Shown piece after piece: positions 1 to 10,968 of a stretch of DNA of 64,000 nt. The DNA lies in contig JAJKFJ010023880.1 of the NCBI GenBank assembly GCA_027382625.1, positions 1 to 64,000 of the forward strand, in the 5' to 3' direction. The stretch's first letter is position 1, and the number at the start of each line of letters is the position of its first letter. Below the pieces are notes generated by a model. That model was not told the DNA's origin. It ran no database searches and saw only the letters and a list, made by a program, of their open reading frames with translations. The translations under genes were made by a program, and so were the position numbers. The stretch comes from Tetmemena sp. SeJ-2015 (Eukaryota > Ciliophora > Spirotrichea > Sporadotrichida > Oxytrichidae).

Positions 1-322
1 AATCAGCAACTCATAAACCTTCTTCTTCACTGAAGACAGTAGTTTGTCTTATTGGAGGGCATTTTACCGCAAAAATTCAAGCAGGCTTACTTTTGAGTTA
101 AAGATCTTGGAAGAGATTTTCAATTTATATAGTTGAAAGAATAAATATAAATGGAAGAGATAAAAGCTAGACAGAATTAATACTCAAGGAAATATTACCT
201 AGATCTGCTTCCTTTAAAGACTAATCTAGTATGTAAATTCTAAGCTCATTCACTACTTGTTCACTATCAGCAAACAAGTATTTGTGAAGTTGCTTTAAGA
301 GCTCGTCAATCTTTTGCTCCAT
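1..322 (-). CDS. Partial protein of unknown function, N-terminal part
   Basis: The ATG at 322-320 begins MEQKIDELLKQLHKYLF, a helix-rich sequence. It reads with TAA/TAG as Gln to about 199. A GT...AG insert follows (90-198, 109 bp), and reading resumes at 89 with an amphipathic helical stretch (SLLEFLRQNALQQDKLLSS) that runs off the window edge. The insert could instead be an IES, because short repeats (AAG, AGATCT) also flank it; the frame change supports removal but does not choose between the two. No family was recognised. The start lies about 150 bp downstream of the preceding minus-strand gene, as expected for separate gene-sized macronuclear chromosomes. Confidence 0.5.
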
Positions 323-472
323 GTGTCTTCTTTTTCTCTCTAAATTAAATTAATGTAAAATGCCAAATCTTTATCAATTAATTGCTATCTACCTTCTTTA
401 TGCCTTAATATTCTAAATAAATAATCATTAAATTAATTCCAATTTTAAATAATTATTAGAAATAAAATTCTT

Positions 473-1656
473 TCAATCATTTTTAGAGACTTTGAGAAGA
501 AGTTTGAGAACATATACTGAGGCAGTTATTTCATTCAGAGCATTTTAATCTTATTCTTCATTCTCCTGCTAATTACTTTACTGTAATTAAGTGTTCCTAT
601 AATTTTCAAGCTTCTCTAAGTCTTAATGGTACTTTTAGTTCATTTAAGAATCATAAATATGCTATCTCAAGTCTTCTATCTCATCAATTAGTGTTGTACT
701 TTTCTCTTCTATTTGAGAGATTTACTCATTGTTCTCCTCTTTAAGGTCTGTATGATTTTATTGCTGAATTTTCCCATCTTGATTAAAGCTCTTAAATGAA
801 AATATGAATAAGACTTTTCTGAAGATTGACTAGTAAGATTATTTTAATTTTGTGCAATAGTTTCAAGATTTAATGCAGTAATTTGTTACTATGCTGACCT
901 TTGGGATAAACTTTACTTAGAACTCTAATTATTTGCATTATTTTGGTTTGATAAATTGCTTGTTGAATTTTGCTTTTCAACTTAATTAGATTGGCTCCTC
1001 TACTCTTAAGATCTTTAAGTTTGAATGTTTTGGGGTGAAATATATAGAATATAAATTGCTTAAGTTAACAGGTTTTGTGATTGAGTATGTTAATTTTAGT
1101 CTAAATTATCTGCATCCTATTATTCTACTGAGAAATGAGTTTCCTATTTATGCTCTTAATTCTATATAGGCAAAATATCATCTTATGATATGTGCTCTTT
1201 AGTCAGTTCAACATCGTATCTTAACTAATTAGGATTATTAATTTCGTGTTCAATTTGTTGAATTTATGCTGGCAACTCTAGATTTACATAGTTTGACATC
1301 ACTGTTGGGTTTTAATCCTAGTTAACTTCATTCAAACTTTAGTCTATGTCCTTTGTTGAACGCTTTAGTTTTCCAGATTCTAAAAAAGAAATATTAATTA
1401 AATTAACAGCAAATTCATTAAAAATTAAAAAACAATTTCTATTTTTGATTTTGATTTAATAATTAAGATAATAAAGATAATTTTAAGGGTTTAATAAATT
1501 CTTTGGTTCTTTCATTTGAGAATCTGATAGTTTGCTAGATGCTGCGAGTAATCTTCTTTGAATGAACTTTGAGTTCTAGACTGCTCAGAAATTTACTGTT
1601 TGTTGCATTTAATATGTTTTTGACTTTTACCATTCTGCGTTACTCACCTCCCTCAT
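473..1656 (-). CDS. Coiled-coil, Gln/Asn-rich protein of unknown function
   Basis: The ATG at 1656-1654 (MREVSNAEWQKSKTY) is preceded in frame by TGA. The protein is rich in Q, N, S, E and K. Its last third is a clear heptad-like coiled coil (for example NNEEKQISQIEEKSTTLIDE) that ends at TGA 475-473. A 15-bp IES at 1580-1594 with pointer CAGT removes an in-frame TGA and rejoins QQTVQNSKFIQRRLLAASS. At least one further junction near 800-830 and one AT-rich insert near 1385-1490 are needed; their exact ends are not fixed. Many TAA/TAG codons fall in frame, confirming their use as Gln. Probably structural or scaffold-like; no domain family recognised. Confidence 0.6.
1580..1594. other. IES, 15 bp, pointer ACTG (minus CAGT)
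   Basis: The direct repeat ACTG occurs at 1580-1583 and 1595-1598. Removing 15 bp eliminates an in-frame TGA and keeps the reading frame of the coiled-coil gene. Very short for an IES. Confidence 0.7.
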
Positions 1657-2030
1657 GATAGGGAAAAATACTCATTGAGCTGTTAATATCAATTTATTCA
1701 AATACAAGATTGAATTTAATTATCAATTTAATTTTTTTTGCATTATAACTGTTAAAATACACGCTTTTACCCCTCTTTTGTATATTTTATTTTTTTAAAA
1801 AAAAAACTCCATAGAAAAAAATTAAGTAAGTTTTTAATCAAATGTTTGATTATCCCTTCTATAGATTATTAAATTTCATATTTCTTCATTTCTTTATACT
1901 TTGCCTTTAATTCTATTGAGTTTCTAATAAAAACAAATTAAGATTATATTTTCCAAAATAGGCACTCTATTGAATCACATATAATTAATTCGATAAACAC
2001 CACCCATTATTTTATTATGTTTTGATATGA

Positions 2031-3961
2031 TCAAAAAATGAATTCTATTTTAAGATTAATTCTGAGCATTATTTGAGCATATAGTTTTGAATAATGAATA
2101 TTTTGGGAGTGAGGATCTAGAATTTGAAGATTTTGCGAGGCTATAGACTTATCAAATATGCTCTACTGCTTATTTTGAATCTGAAACCCATTAACTTAAC
2201 TATTATCCTCTCTTTCGGGAGAACTGTTAAGCTAGTTGTCAAATGCATCGCTTTGGTAATGATTCTGATTTACTACTGCTGCTGAGTTAGTTCTTTGGTC
2301 GTATCTTCCTATCGCACTTTTTGGCAACTCGAACCTTGAATTTATAAGATTGTAATTCGAAAGAGAAGAAGAGGCAACTAATTCAAATTTATGCAACTTA
2401 GAGAATATATAATTTAGTATTAAAATTTTTTCAAATATAATAAAAAATAAAGTATTTATTGATAATTTAAAATAACTATTTAAGCAACCTAGTTATTGAG
2501 AAAATGCTATTAGCTCCTGACATAATCTATTTCATTCTCAGCCTATATAGAATTGACGTAATTGACTAAGCAATTCCTTAAATTTGTAAACATTAAAATT
2601 GACTGAGTTATCTAGTTGATTGAACTTTCTAGACATATGATAATCTGCACCACCTTCTCCAATCTTCACTAAGTTAGAGTCGTTGATAACTTGCTATTGA
2701 TGCCTCCTTCCTATTGTATTGAATTTCTGCCTTATAGTTACTCCCGTACTTTAACTAGCACTAAAAAATTACTATTTGGAATGCTGTTGCCCTCTGTAAA
2801 GCTTTAAAACCCATCACTTTTGTTACTCTTACTTGACACTATGCCCTTCTACTTAAGGTAAAATTTATTGATCAGTTGGGATTAAAGGGTTCTATTTTAA
2901 GCAAAAATACTTGTGCTGTTCAGTGATCTGTTATTCAAAGAAGAGTGAGAAGCTTAGGCCACCGTAGCTGAAGGATCTTAAACAAACTTTTTGAACTTCT
3001 AGTTATGATACTTCAGAAAATTATTAATCTATCTCTCTTTATTTTCAGGAGAGAATGAAGTTTGCTGTCTTCTTAGACCGGATGAAACGTTTGAGTTTTA
3101 AATTATTTCCCTGATCTGGATTTCACTTTGATTAGACTAGTTTACAACATCTGCCTGCCTATCTTCTAAATAACCACCATTCTTTGGAACTCCATTGAAT
3201 TTATTTTGATTAATTAAGCCAGATCCCATCTAGAAATTTCCATAATTGGTAGAATGAGCCATAGACCTATTTTCTAATCCTCGATTATTTTCATGGCGAG
3301 ATTTAATTTTAAATTGCTTATTGATTCTCTTCATCCTTTGATCTGCTGGATTTTATTAAAGACTCTCTTTCTCTCTTTTCTTTCTCCTAGGCTTTGAACC
3401 TTTAAAAATAGTTGCGCATTCTTGATCTTCAATGCCTATTTGCTATGTATCAATTTACAAATTGATAATCTCCTTCTGCTCTAGATTATTACGGCTTGTT
3501 TAGTGAGCTTCCAGGTCTTTGTGACCAAGAGATATTTCTTTTAAAGCTATGATCTTATTTTACTAGGCTTCGTTGATGTTCATATTGCTTCCTGATTTAA
3601 AATTTTCTCTTATTAATAAATAAAAACTTCAGAACCTTGATTTACTGAAATCCTTTTTGAGCTTCTTTCTACTGCTACTATGTTCTGGAGTTTATTGTAA
3701 CTGCTGTGCTAAAGCCTCGTTTAGCTTTTGATTTTTAAGTTCCCTAGCTCTCGGTGTAAGATTCACTTCCAAGATGTTCTCAGTCAGATTCTGGATTTGG
3801 AATAACAGATTCTCAAATGAGCCCTTAGCTTCTTCCTTCTAAATGTCTTTTGAGGGCACTCTCTTAATTACTTTTCTTGTCTATTTTGGTTCTTTACAAA
3901 AAATAAAATAGTGTTATTTACTATCTTTGGGAGGAGGAGGAGGCACTCTGGGCTCTGTCAT
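2031..3961 (-). CDS. Low-complexity basic/Gln-rich protein of unknown function
   Basis: The ATG at 3961-3959 is followed by a proline run (MTEPRVPPPPPK). The body is hydrophilic and rich in Q, N, S, K and R, with one very basic patch (SKPRRKKREKES, about 3350). Two IES are exact: 3893-3916 (pointer TTTAC) and 3593-3637 (pointer TGATTTA), the second removing a TGA. A frame change near 2740-2790 and further inserts near 2530-2620 and 2400-2465 remain unresolved. The reading ends at TGA 2033-2031. No domain recognised; composition suggests a disordered regulatory or cytoskeletal protein. It might be joined to the next gene downstream, but the 375 bp between them is AT-rich and looks intergenic. 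Confidence 0.6.
3593..3637. other. IES, 45 bp, pointer TGATTTA
   Basis: TGATTTA occurs at 3593-3599 and 3638-3644. Excision on the minus strand gives FSKSGSNMNI in a continuous frame and removes an in-frame TGA. Confidence 0.85.
3893..3916. other. IES, 24 bp, pointer TTTAC
   Basis: TTTAC occurs at 3893-3897 and 3917-3921. Excision joins PPKDS to KEPKQTRKV near the N terminus. Its length is a multiple of three, so the frame alone does not prove it. Confidence 0.6.
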
Positions 3962-4251
3962 TTTCTAAGTTATTCTAAAATTTGAAAGGCCTCTTGATAA
4001 TCGCAACCAGTTGTTTTTGTAAAACTTAATGCAATTATAAAAGAGCAGTCGCTTTTTAAAAAGTATTAATATCAAGAATAAAGTAAAGTAAAGTAAAATT
4101 TTAGGAATAAAGATAATAATCAATTTCTTAAAACAGCACTTATTTTACTGAATTAGAAAATCAGTTATTTGCATATGTAAAATATAGAGAATAAATTTAA
4201 ATTATCCAGACTTTGTATCTAATTTAAAATTTACGGCTTTTTTAAAGCAAA

Positions 4252-4957
4252 ATGGTTTAGCCGTATTCAGAATAAGAGGAGCCGCCACTTAGTCTCTCAT
4301 CCTTAAAAATCTGTTTCTATGTGAGATAGTCATTATGCAACTTCAAAGGCTGCACCAGTTGCTGCTAAATAGCTCTTAAATATATAAAATGGACTTGTTG
4401 AAGATGAAATATTTTGTGTTAGAGGATCTCTTTGGACTGGCTTCAGAGATCTCTAATTTTTTAACCCATTTAAGAATATTATAAAGAATTAAAGCACTAT
4501 TTTATATTGATTTAAGTTCTCTGAGGCATCTCTCTTAGCTTTAGGCACAGAAGAAAAAATAAGATTGCTACATAACAATAGACTAACTAAGTCTGTTGCT
4601 CGCCACGAATGCACTTTCTATGATGTCATTAATTTCACTGGGGCCTCTATTGTGTTAAATGGAAGAGCTCTTAGTAAATGGTTGGAATGCTTAAAAAGAG
4701 GGAAGCTCTGGCTCTTTGTTTATTCGAATGAGAGTAGGAACAGACATTAAATAAAAACTAAGCTGATTTTATTCTTAATTACAATCCATCAACTTGTATT
4801 TCTACAACCAATCTAACATCAACCTATTTCTGTTAATGAGAAAGAATTTATTGTGTCGAATTTCATTGAAACTGATAAGTGAATTAAATATTATTCTGTT
4901 AAATTCTCAGACATCAAATATGAACAAGAAGTGAATGAGAGCAATCAAGTGTAGTGA
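4252..4957 (+). CDS. Unknown 139-aa protein, interrupted by three IES
   Basis: The ATG at 4252 begins MVQPYSEQEEPPL, with TAG and TAA read as Gln. After removal of three pointer-flanked IES (4290-4326, 4468-4509, 4726-4932) the coding length is exactly 420 nt, ending ...VYSNESNQVQ and TGA at 4955-4957. Two of the three excisions remove in-frame TGAs and the first corrects the frame, so the model is well constrained. The protein is compact and mixed hydrophobic/charged (SLWTGFRDLQFFNPF, HECTFYDVINFTGASIVLNG) with no signal peptide or clear membrane helix. I do not recognise the family. It is convergent with the CCT gene, with 118 bp between their stops. Confidence 0.8.
4290..4326. other. IES, 37 bp, pointer TAGTC
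   Basis: TAGTC occurs at 4290-4294 and 4327-4331. Excision joins EEPPLS to HYATSKAAPVAAK and corrects the frame. Confidence 0.85.
4468..4509. other. IES, 42 bp, pointer ATTTAAG
   Basis: ATTTAAG occurs at 4468-4474 and 4510-4516. Excision joins FFNPFK to FSEASLLALG and removes a TGA. Confidence 0.9.
4726..4932. other. IES, 207 bp, pointer GAATGAGAG
   Basis: The 9-bp repeat GAATGAGAG occurs at 4726-4734 and 4933-4941. Excision joins VYSNES to NQVQ and the terminal TGA. The interior contains in-frame TGAs. Confidence 0.85.
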
Positions 4958-5075
4958 GCCTTCTCATCATGTGAATAGTATTAGCTTAGTGGTTATTAAT
5001 ATATTATTTATTTGTACACGTGTCAGCTTTTTGTCAGCCACGACTTTCTTATTTAACTTCCTGCCAGGAAATAGA

Positions 5076-5697
5076 TCAGTTTTAGACCTTCTTTACGAAT
5101 CTACCATTCACTCTGAGCAAATATCTATGATAAATATTTGAGGATATATTTATTAGCTTTTAGTTGGCAACTTAGCTCCTTCCAGAGAACTTCTTACTTA
5201 CTGGGACGCTTGATCTTCTCTTGTATATTTGTTTCTTGTACTTCATTATCCTTTCGAGCCTCTTCTATACAGGCAAACGACCTATCATAGTTCCTTCCTC
5301 TGTGCTTTCGCCATCCGAGTCATCTTTTTATATTTGACCTTAAAAAAGTCTAAATCAATTTTTTGTTAGACCAAAGGAATTCTTATTAAACTTGTCATTG
5401 AAAGCTTCCTGATAATTTCTGTCACTGTGCTTGTAGTTGCTATGAATTTCTCTAGTCTCTTACTAAGAAATTCTAGCTGACATCATCTGTTCTTCCTATG
5501 AGGTGTTTAGTATAATATAAATGAGCCATTTATGAGGAAGATTACGCCTTGTTTCTGATTAGATTGTTATCCCAAATGAATTGAGAAAAATACTCTAGTA
5601 GAAATATGAATTAGTTAATTTCTTAATCAGAAAGCAGTTTCTGACAAAGTCTGTCTTTTTCTGGCAAGAAGAAGTCCGAATTCGCGTGTTCATCCAT
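5076..5697 (-). CDS. CCT-motif protein (CONSTANS/TOC1-like C-terminal motif)
   Basis: The ATG at 5697-5695 begins MDEHANSDFFLPEKDRLCQK. Removing IES 5497-5530, 5336-5368 and 5116-5154 leaves exactly 516 nt (171 aa plus TGA). The C-terminal ~45 residues match the CCT motif: a basic start (KRLERIMKYKKQIYKRR), then FSGRSQVANQKLRVNGRFVK, with the hallmark R-V-x-G-R-F-V-K at the end. In plants this motif serves nuclear localisation and protein/DNA contacts in transcriptional regulators. An equivalent role here is inference. The remainder is acidic/Gln-rich and appears disordered; no zinc B-box or receiver is present. The last IES interrupts the CCT motif itself. Reading the unexcised DNA destroys the motif, which strongly supports the germline interpretation. 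Confidence 0.85.
5116..5154. other. IES, 39 bp, pointer AGC, inside the CCT motif
   Basis: AGC occurs at 5116-5118 and 5155-5157. Excision rebuilds VANQKLRVNGRFVKK. The pointer is short, but the restored motif makes the junction convincing. Confidence 0.85.
5336..5368. other. IES, 33 bp, pointer GACC
   Basis: GACC occurs at 5336-5339 and 5369-5372. Excision joins NKNSFG to QIQKDDSDGE and removes a TGA. Confidence 0.9.
5497..5530. other. IES, 34 bp, pointer TATGAGG
   Basis: TATGAGG occurs at 5497-5503 and 5531-5537. Excision joins NKAQSSS to QEEQMMSARISQ and corrects the frame of the CCT gene. Confidence 0.9.
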
Positions 5698-5699
5698 TT

Positions 5700-6250
5700 G
5701 CTAGTAGAGATTCAAATACGTAACTAGTTTTCTCATATTCTTCATGTAATTAATAAATATATGAAGAAAATAGACAGCCATAATTTTGTTGTTTGATCTC
5801 CTGAATAGCTAGGAGTTAGAGTGCTCTTTTATTGATGAGATAAAGCTCTAACATTCTTTTATTGTTTGCTTAGATAGGGATTGGTTTGGCAAGCTTAAAA
5901 TAAAGTTTAAATTTGCTCACTTTCTTAAATTCTAAGCATGGAAGATGGTCTGAAAGGATTAAACATTCCAGGAATTTGAGTAATTTAAGAGTTCTAGTTA
6001 AAATTAGGGGTGGGAATTCTTAAGATTTCACCGCCTTGGTGTAAGTTTTGACTGAAGGCGCTTGGTGATGAGAGAGCTGAGGGGGATAGTTGCTAAGGAG
6101 AGAAGAATCTCTTCTAGTCATATACTAGTGTAGACATATTAATCATTCATAAAATAATTCTGGCATATTTGGTTGAGTTTATTGTTGAGGGGTAAAATTT
6201 GTCGGGTTGGAAATACTTGGTTGTTGATTGTTGTCTTTTATTATCACCAA
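5700..6250. other. Upstream region of the CCT gene, no gene assigned
   Basis: This stretch is moderately AT-rich with a locally GC-richer block (about 6010-6110). I see no convincing coding frame. It probably holds the 5' region of the CCT gene and intergenic DNA. Confidence 0.35.
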
Positions 6251-9180
6251 AATTCATTTAAATAATGCAAAATCAAAACTAATACTCAACGTTAATAACA
6301 TTTTCCAAATTTTATAATACTAAAATTCAAACTTAATTAATGCTATACACTTTTAATTTTCATTATTTGTGTTTTTATTAAACTAAGCATAGTAATTTCA
6401 GGTTGATTAAAATTTTTCATTTTAATATCCAGTCTTGTTTTAAATTCGAGAGATATTACATTCTAAAAATAATTTAAATTCTGTGTGAATGAGCCCCCAA
6501 CTTAAACTTATTTGATCCAATCCAATTAACCTATTATGTTCTTCATAAATTAAAATAATTTCACTGACTAAAATTCCTATTATCTATCCTGAGAGCTATC
6601 TTTCAGTAGATTATTAATCAAGATAAAATTATTGATCTAATATATTTATCTCTATTTTAAATAATATTAATATTGAATTATTTCTTCTGATCATAATTTT
6701 AATTTTGATTAAAGGACTCTCTAGCCTCAGTATTCCTTTTAAGTAATTTATGTTTTAAATCTAATTATATTTCTGATTATATCTTTTATATTTTATATTC
6801 ATTTATTGTAATAGTAGCAATAATTTAATTTCGATTGATATTTGCCTCCACAAATTATTACAAAAATACACTTTCATTAGTTCTAATTAAGTACTCGAAA
6901 TTTTTTATAAACATATCACACATATTAATTTAATATTCATATAAGTAAATAGAGAAGTAAAAAAATAATAATTTTGTATTAAACTAAAAATGGCAATTTC
7001 TGGACAAAAATCAAATTATTTGTTAAAATTTTATTTAGCAATATTTTTGTTAATTTTTAGGCTTTCTTAAATTTTTGATCTTGTTTATTGACTAATAGTT
7101 GCTTTAATCTGACACCAATGATTTTATTTGTGCACCTAATTTTCCAGAACTTTTAAAGGCCTTGCCTATTTGCAAGAACACTGAATTTTAAAGCAAGTTT
7201 AAAATTAAATTATTAACTATAATTATCATACATTAAATTAATTATTATTATGACTTTCATAATCCTAATATATTCAAAATTAAAATCATAGTTGCTAATT
7301 AATTATACGATTCTTAAGAAAAACAGAGTATGATTTTCAAACATATTTATTATAAAAATATTACCTACTCACTTTCAAATCGCAATTTAAATTAAAGATC
7401 GATACTTTCAAATAAATTAAATTCAACAGTTTGTATTATATTTATTCAGCATTCTATCTTAAAAGTGAGGAAGCAATAAATTAACCTTAGATAGAAAATA
7501 AATTAATATGAAGAAAGTAAAATAAAAAGAAGGAGAGTTTTACAATTCCTGTAGTTGAATATATTATTTGATTTCATTACTTCAACAAATTTTATAGTTA
7601 TCTAAAAAGGGTTTCTCCTTAATGCATCTTCATATATAGTGTCTGGGATGAGATAAAGTGTCGCAGCAGTGATAAATAATGAAATAATTGAATTTAATAA
7701 CTTAATTTCAATAGTAACACCCATATAAGAAAAAGTTTTCTGACTGGAATTTTGGAGCCATTTAATTTCTTTAATTTATGTGCTTCATCGTATGGAATTT
7801 GATTTCAAGTTTAATTTTGTTATTACTTTGAAACTACATATAAATTATCTTATGTTATTACTCTATTTAATTGTGATTTTTCTATATTTTATAGCATTTA
7901 TAAATATTTTTTGTAATTTATTTATAATTTTGAGAGTCCTGTTTCTCTAGATTATAAGGTATTTCTTATGAGGTGGTAAGTTTGTCTTATTGATTTATGT
8001 TGCAACTAGTTTAGAAAGCATTCTGATTGCTCTGATTGCATATTTGACTGATAGCTTAGGACTGAGTTACCAAATTATAATTCTTTAGATCAGAGCTTTC
8101 TTAAGAAAATTTGTAGATCTGTGGTCCAAAATTAGTTAGAAGGTCATTTTCATCAATTTTAAAAGTTTAGAGATTTGGTTTGCTCGACAGATATTAAATC
8201 TTCTGCAACATCTCTCTTTAGTTTATAATTTTCAAAGTGCTAAATAATTGAGGATTATTGAAACAAAATTCAATTTCCCTAAAATAAATGAGCTAAATAA
8301 GATGCCAGCTAAATCACTTATTAAATTAATTTCTTAGAAAGATATTATAATTAAACTCAAAATTTCCCTGTAAGAATAACCTTAGCTTTTTTTAGAGAAA
8401 GCAAAAGTCTTCTTCTTTATATTATTTTTACTTCATTTCTAATATGAAATTAATCTTATAAAAATCACAAAACAAGAAATATGGCATTTAAGAGAATTGA
8501 TTTACTCTTAATTTAATAATTTTTGGCTAATTTATTAAGTATCTAATTATGAGCATAAATTATGATTTATAGTTTGATAGACTTTCAGTCTGCTTATCCT
8601 ACTCCTTACTTATGAGATTTGACTTCGTGCTACACCCTTAATAAATAAATATGATTAATATTTAATTGGCTCTTTGCTTGAAATTGGTCATGAATGTGGT
8701 CGCAAAATGGTTTGAAATATTGTGATTCAATTAAAAATTATAATATATTAGACCAATCTATTCATATACTATTGCTATTAATTTTAAATCAATAAACAAG
8801 CTTTTCTGCATAAAAATGTACTATTATTGACTAATATAGGCTCCAATCAAGTCAACCTTCCATAAGAAAGATAAAGCTACACAAAAGAAGGCAAAAGTTC
8901 ATCAATATTTGAATAAATCATCAATTTGAAATACTTTCTAGAGAAATAGCTTGCCCTTTATTTTTTAAATTACCAAAATCGACTATTTCAATCAACAGTA
9001 AGAGAGTTTCTTAACAAAGATTTACTTAGTTATAATCTAGATAGTTCAGAAAATTCTAATAAACTTATATAAATACAAATTATTTCAAAAGCAAGAAAAA
9101 GATATTTTAGAACAAATAAAAAGTAAGAATTAAACTGATTAAATTTTCACAAACTGCTAACTTAAAAAACTGTTTAACAA
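6250..9180. other. AT-rich stretch without recognisable genes
   Basis: About 2.9 kb of very AT-rich sequence. All frames carry frequent TGA, and I found no protein motif, tRNA or clear repeat. It is a candidate for germline-limited spacer DNA. Confidence 0.4.
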
Positions 9181-9200
9181 ATGAGTTTACTTTTCTCATT

Positions 9201-10275
9201 TCAGGTAATGATCCCCATTTAGAACTTAGTATATTCTATAACACATTGCTCAGATTCTTCTCTGTGGGATTCCATTAGGCTTCTGGGCGCTTCCTCTGCC
9301 CTTTTATGAAGATGTAGCTGGTCTGCTATCTCCCAATTAGCTTAAAACATTTTACATATGATCTTCCATTTACCAGAGCGTTTTCTAAATCTTCATAAGC
9401 AGCCTTTTGTAGGAGTTGAGTGTTCTAGAGTCTCTGAATGAGCTCGAGCTCCTCTTGCTCCATACGAGACACCATTTACTCATGCTCAATTCTCTTCATC
9501 TCTTCTCTTTGAGCCTTCTCCTCGATCTGCTGGCGTGTTCTAAGTTACTTTTCTTAGAGGTCTCTGTTACGCTTCTCTTGAGCCTCTTTCTGCTGAGTCT
9601 TTATCATCTACTTGAGTGAGGTGTTCTTCAGGTAATCTTGCTACTTTTGAATGTGCATGAAGTCCTTCTGGTCTCGTTTCTCCTGCTTCACGTTATCTGC
9701 ATGGGTCTTCACTTTCTCCTCAAAGCCTATCTTCTGTTGCTAGATTGACTACTTTAGAATTTCCTTTTGCTGCCTATTCAAAGCTTGTCTGAGCTGTTCC
9801 TCTTCCTCTCTCTGTCTTTGTCGCTCTAACTTCTGAGCCTGGTGCTCTTGGTTTCTCTGTCGCTGGGAGATGATGTCTCTCGCTCTCTTCTTAGTCTCCT
9901 CTATTTTCTTCCAAGCCTAAATACAGTGGTGAATAAACGATAAGCAAAGATAAACCATTATTTGAAACTCTCCGTTTTAATTCCATGGATGCATCCATTT
10001 CTCAATTTATAACATCTGCTTACCTTTTGCTCCTCTTGTCTGAGTAGTTAGATTCTGTTGGAGAGAAGTTTGTGGTCTTCTTCTGCTCTCTTGCGCGCGA
10101 TCTTAGCAGCGATGAGTTTACGGTGCAAGGTCTCATCATCATCGTCCTCGTACACATTCAAATCCATCATCTCTGAAAATTGCTGCGGCTGGCCATCGGG
10201 GGTGCCATTATTTATTCCATTAGTTACATCGTCATAATGGTTTCCATCTTCCATCTACTGAGGGCTGTCTAGCAT
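9201..10275 (-). CDS. Coiled-coil protein, 307 aa, two introns
   Basis: The model has three exons with matching phases: 10275-10024 (84 codons), 9916-9374 (181 codons) and 9329-9201 (42 codons plus TGA). The first intron (9917-10023, 107 bp) has a textbook donor GTAAGC and acceptor TTTAG. The second (9330-9373, 44 bp) is less certain. The N terminus is acidic and Asn/Gln-rich (YEDDDDETLHRK). The rest is a long highly charged helix rich in E, K, Q and R (LERQRQREEEEQLRQALNRQ), a continuous coiled coil as in cytoskeletal or ciliary proteins. ATG 10275 or 10254 could be the start; coding-like sequence upstream means an earlier exon is possible. No named family assigned. Confidence 0.75.
9917..10023 (-). 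other. Intron, 107 bp, GTAAGC...TTTAG
   Basis: Canonical GT-AG boundaries between QEEQK and AWKKIEETKK. There is no pointer-like direct repeat, unlike the IES. It shows that ordinary spliceosomal introns coexist with IES in this DNA. Confidence 0.8.
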
Positions 10276-10339
10276 TTGCTCACTCGACTGCGCTTGGTTC
10301 TACAGATAGCTCTTAAAAATTACAAACAAATCCAATGGA

Positions 10340-10960
10340 TATTTGCAAGTCAAATCTTGCTTCAATCCTCCAAATAATATTATCAAAATTAGTTGTATAT
10401 CAAATAGATTATAATAAAAGTGGCGACAATAAATTCCAAGAAGAAATTTATTTAATAAATTTAAAGAAGCCCATCTGATAGAATTATAAACTCTAAAATT
10501 TGAGTTCCTTTTTTTAAAATTAAGAGATAAAATAACTACTTATCAATTTTAAGATTCTGTCTTTTTATCAAGAGAAAAGCAAATACTCTATCTCTCATTG
10601 TAATATCTTATAAAAATTCTCCAATTTCTCAATAATGAAATCAATTTAAGTGTAAATCTATACGAGTTCGATTTTACTTTAATTTCTCAAAATTTTTGCT
10701 CTTAATTTAATCCCATCTTATTATCTCTACGTTTAATTAAGTTTAAAATAAGTTACCATGATTGAGCTGCGTTAATAAAAATTAATATTTATTATATTCG
10801 TTAAAATTATTAGTATAAGTTTATAATTTAAAGCCACCAAACTATAAGAGATAAAATTGGAAAGGAAGCGTTATGAATTAACTATTTTGCTCTTCATTAA
10901 TTGATACAACTGTGTGAATCGTATTCAAATCTAAGTTAATATGTCAGTCTTTGAAATCCT
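10340..10960. other. AT-rich intergenic stretch
   Basis: No coding frame, RNA gene or repeat seen. It lies between the 5' side of the coiled-coil gene and the 3' end of the IQ-motif gene. Confidence 0.4.
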
Positions 10961-10968
10961 GAGACTAT

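Noticed and set aside
4935..5141. 68-aa plus-strand ORF.
   Set aside because: Overlaps the 3' end of the CCT gene on the opposite strand and the end of the 139-aa gene; no motif.
4252..5560. Hypothesis that TGA encodes Trp (karyorelict-like code), since a long frame continues through several TGAs here.
   Set aside because: Pointer-guided excision explains the coding TGAs, and the long kinase segment has TGG tryptophans and no TGA in about 300 codons.
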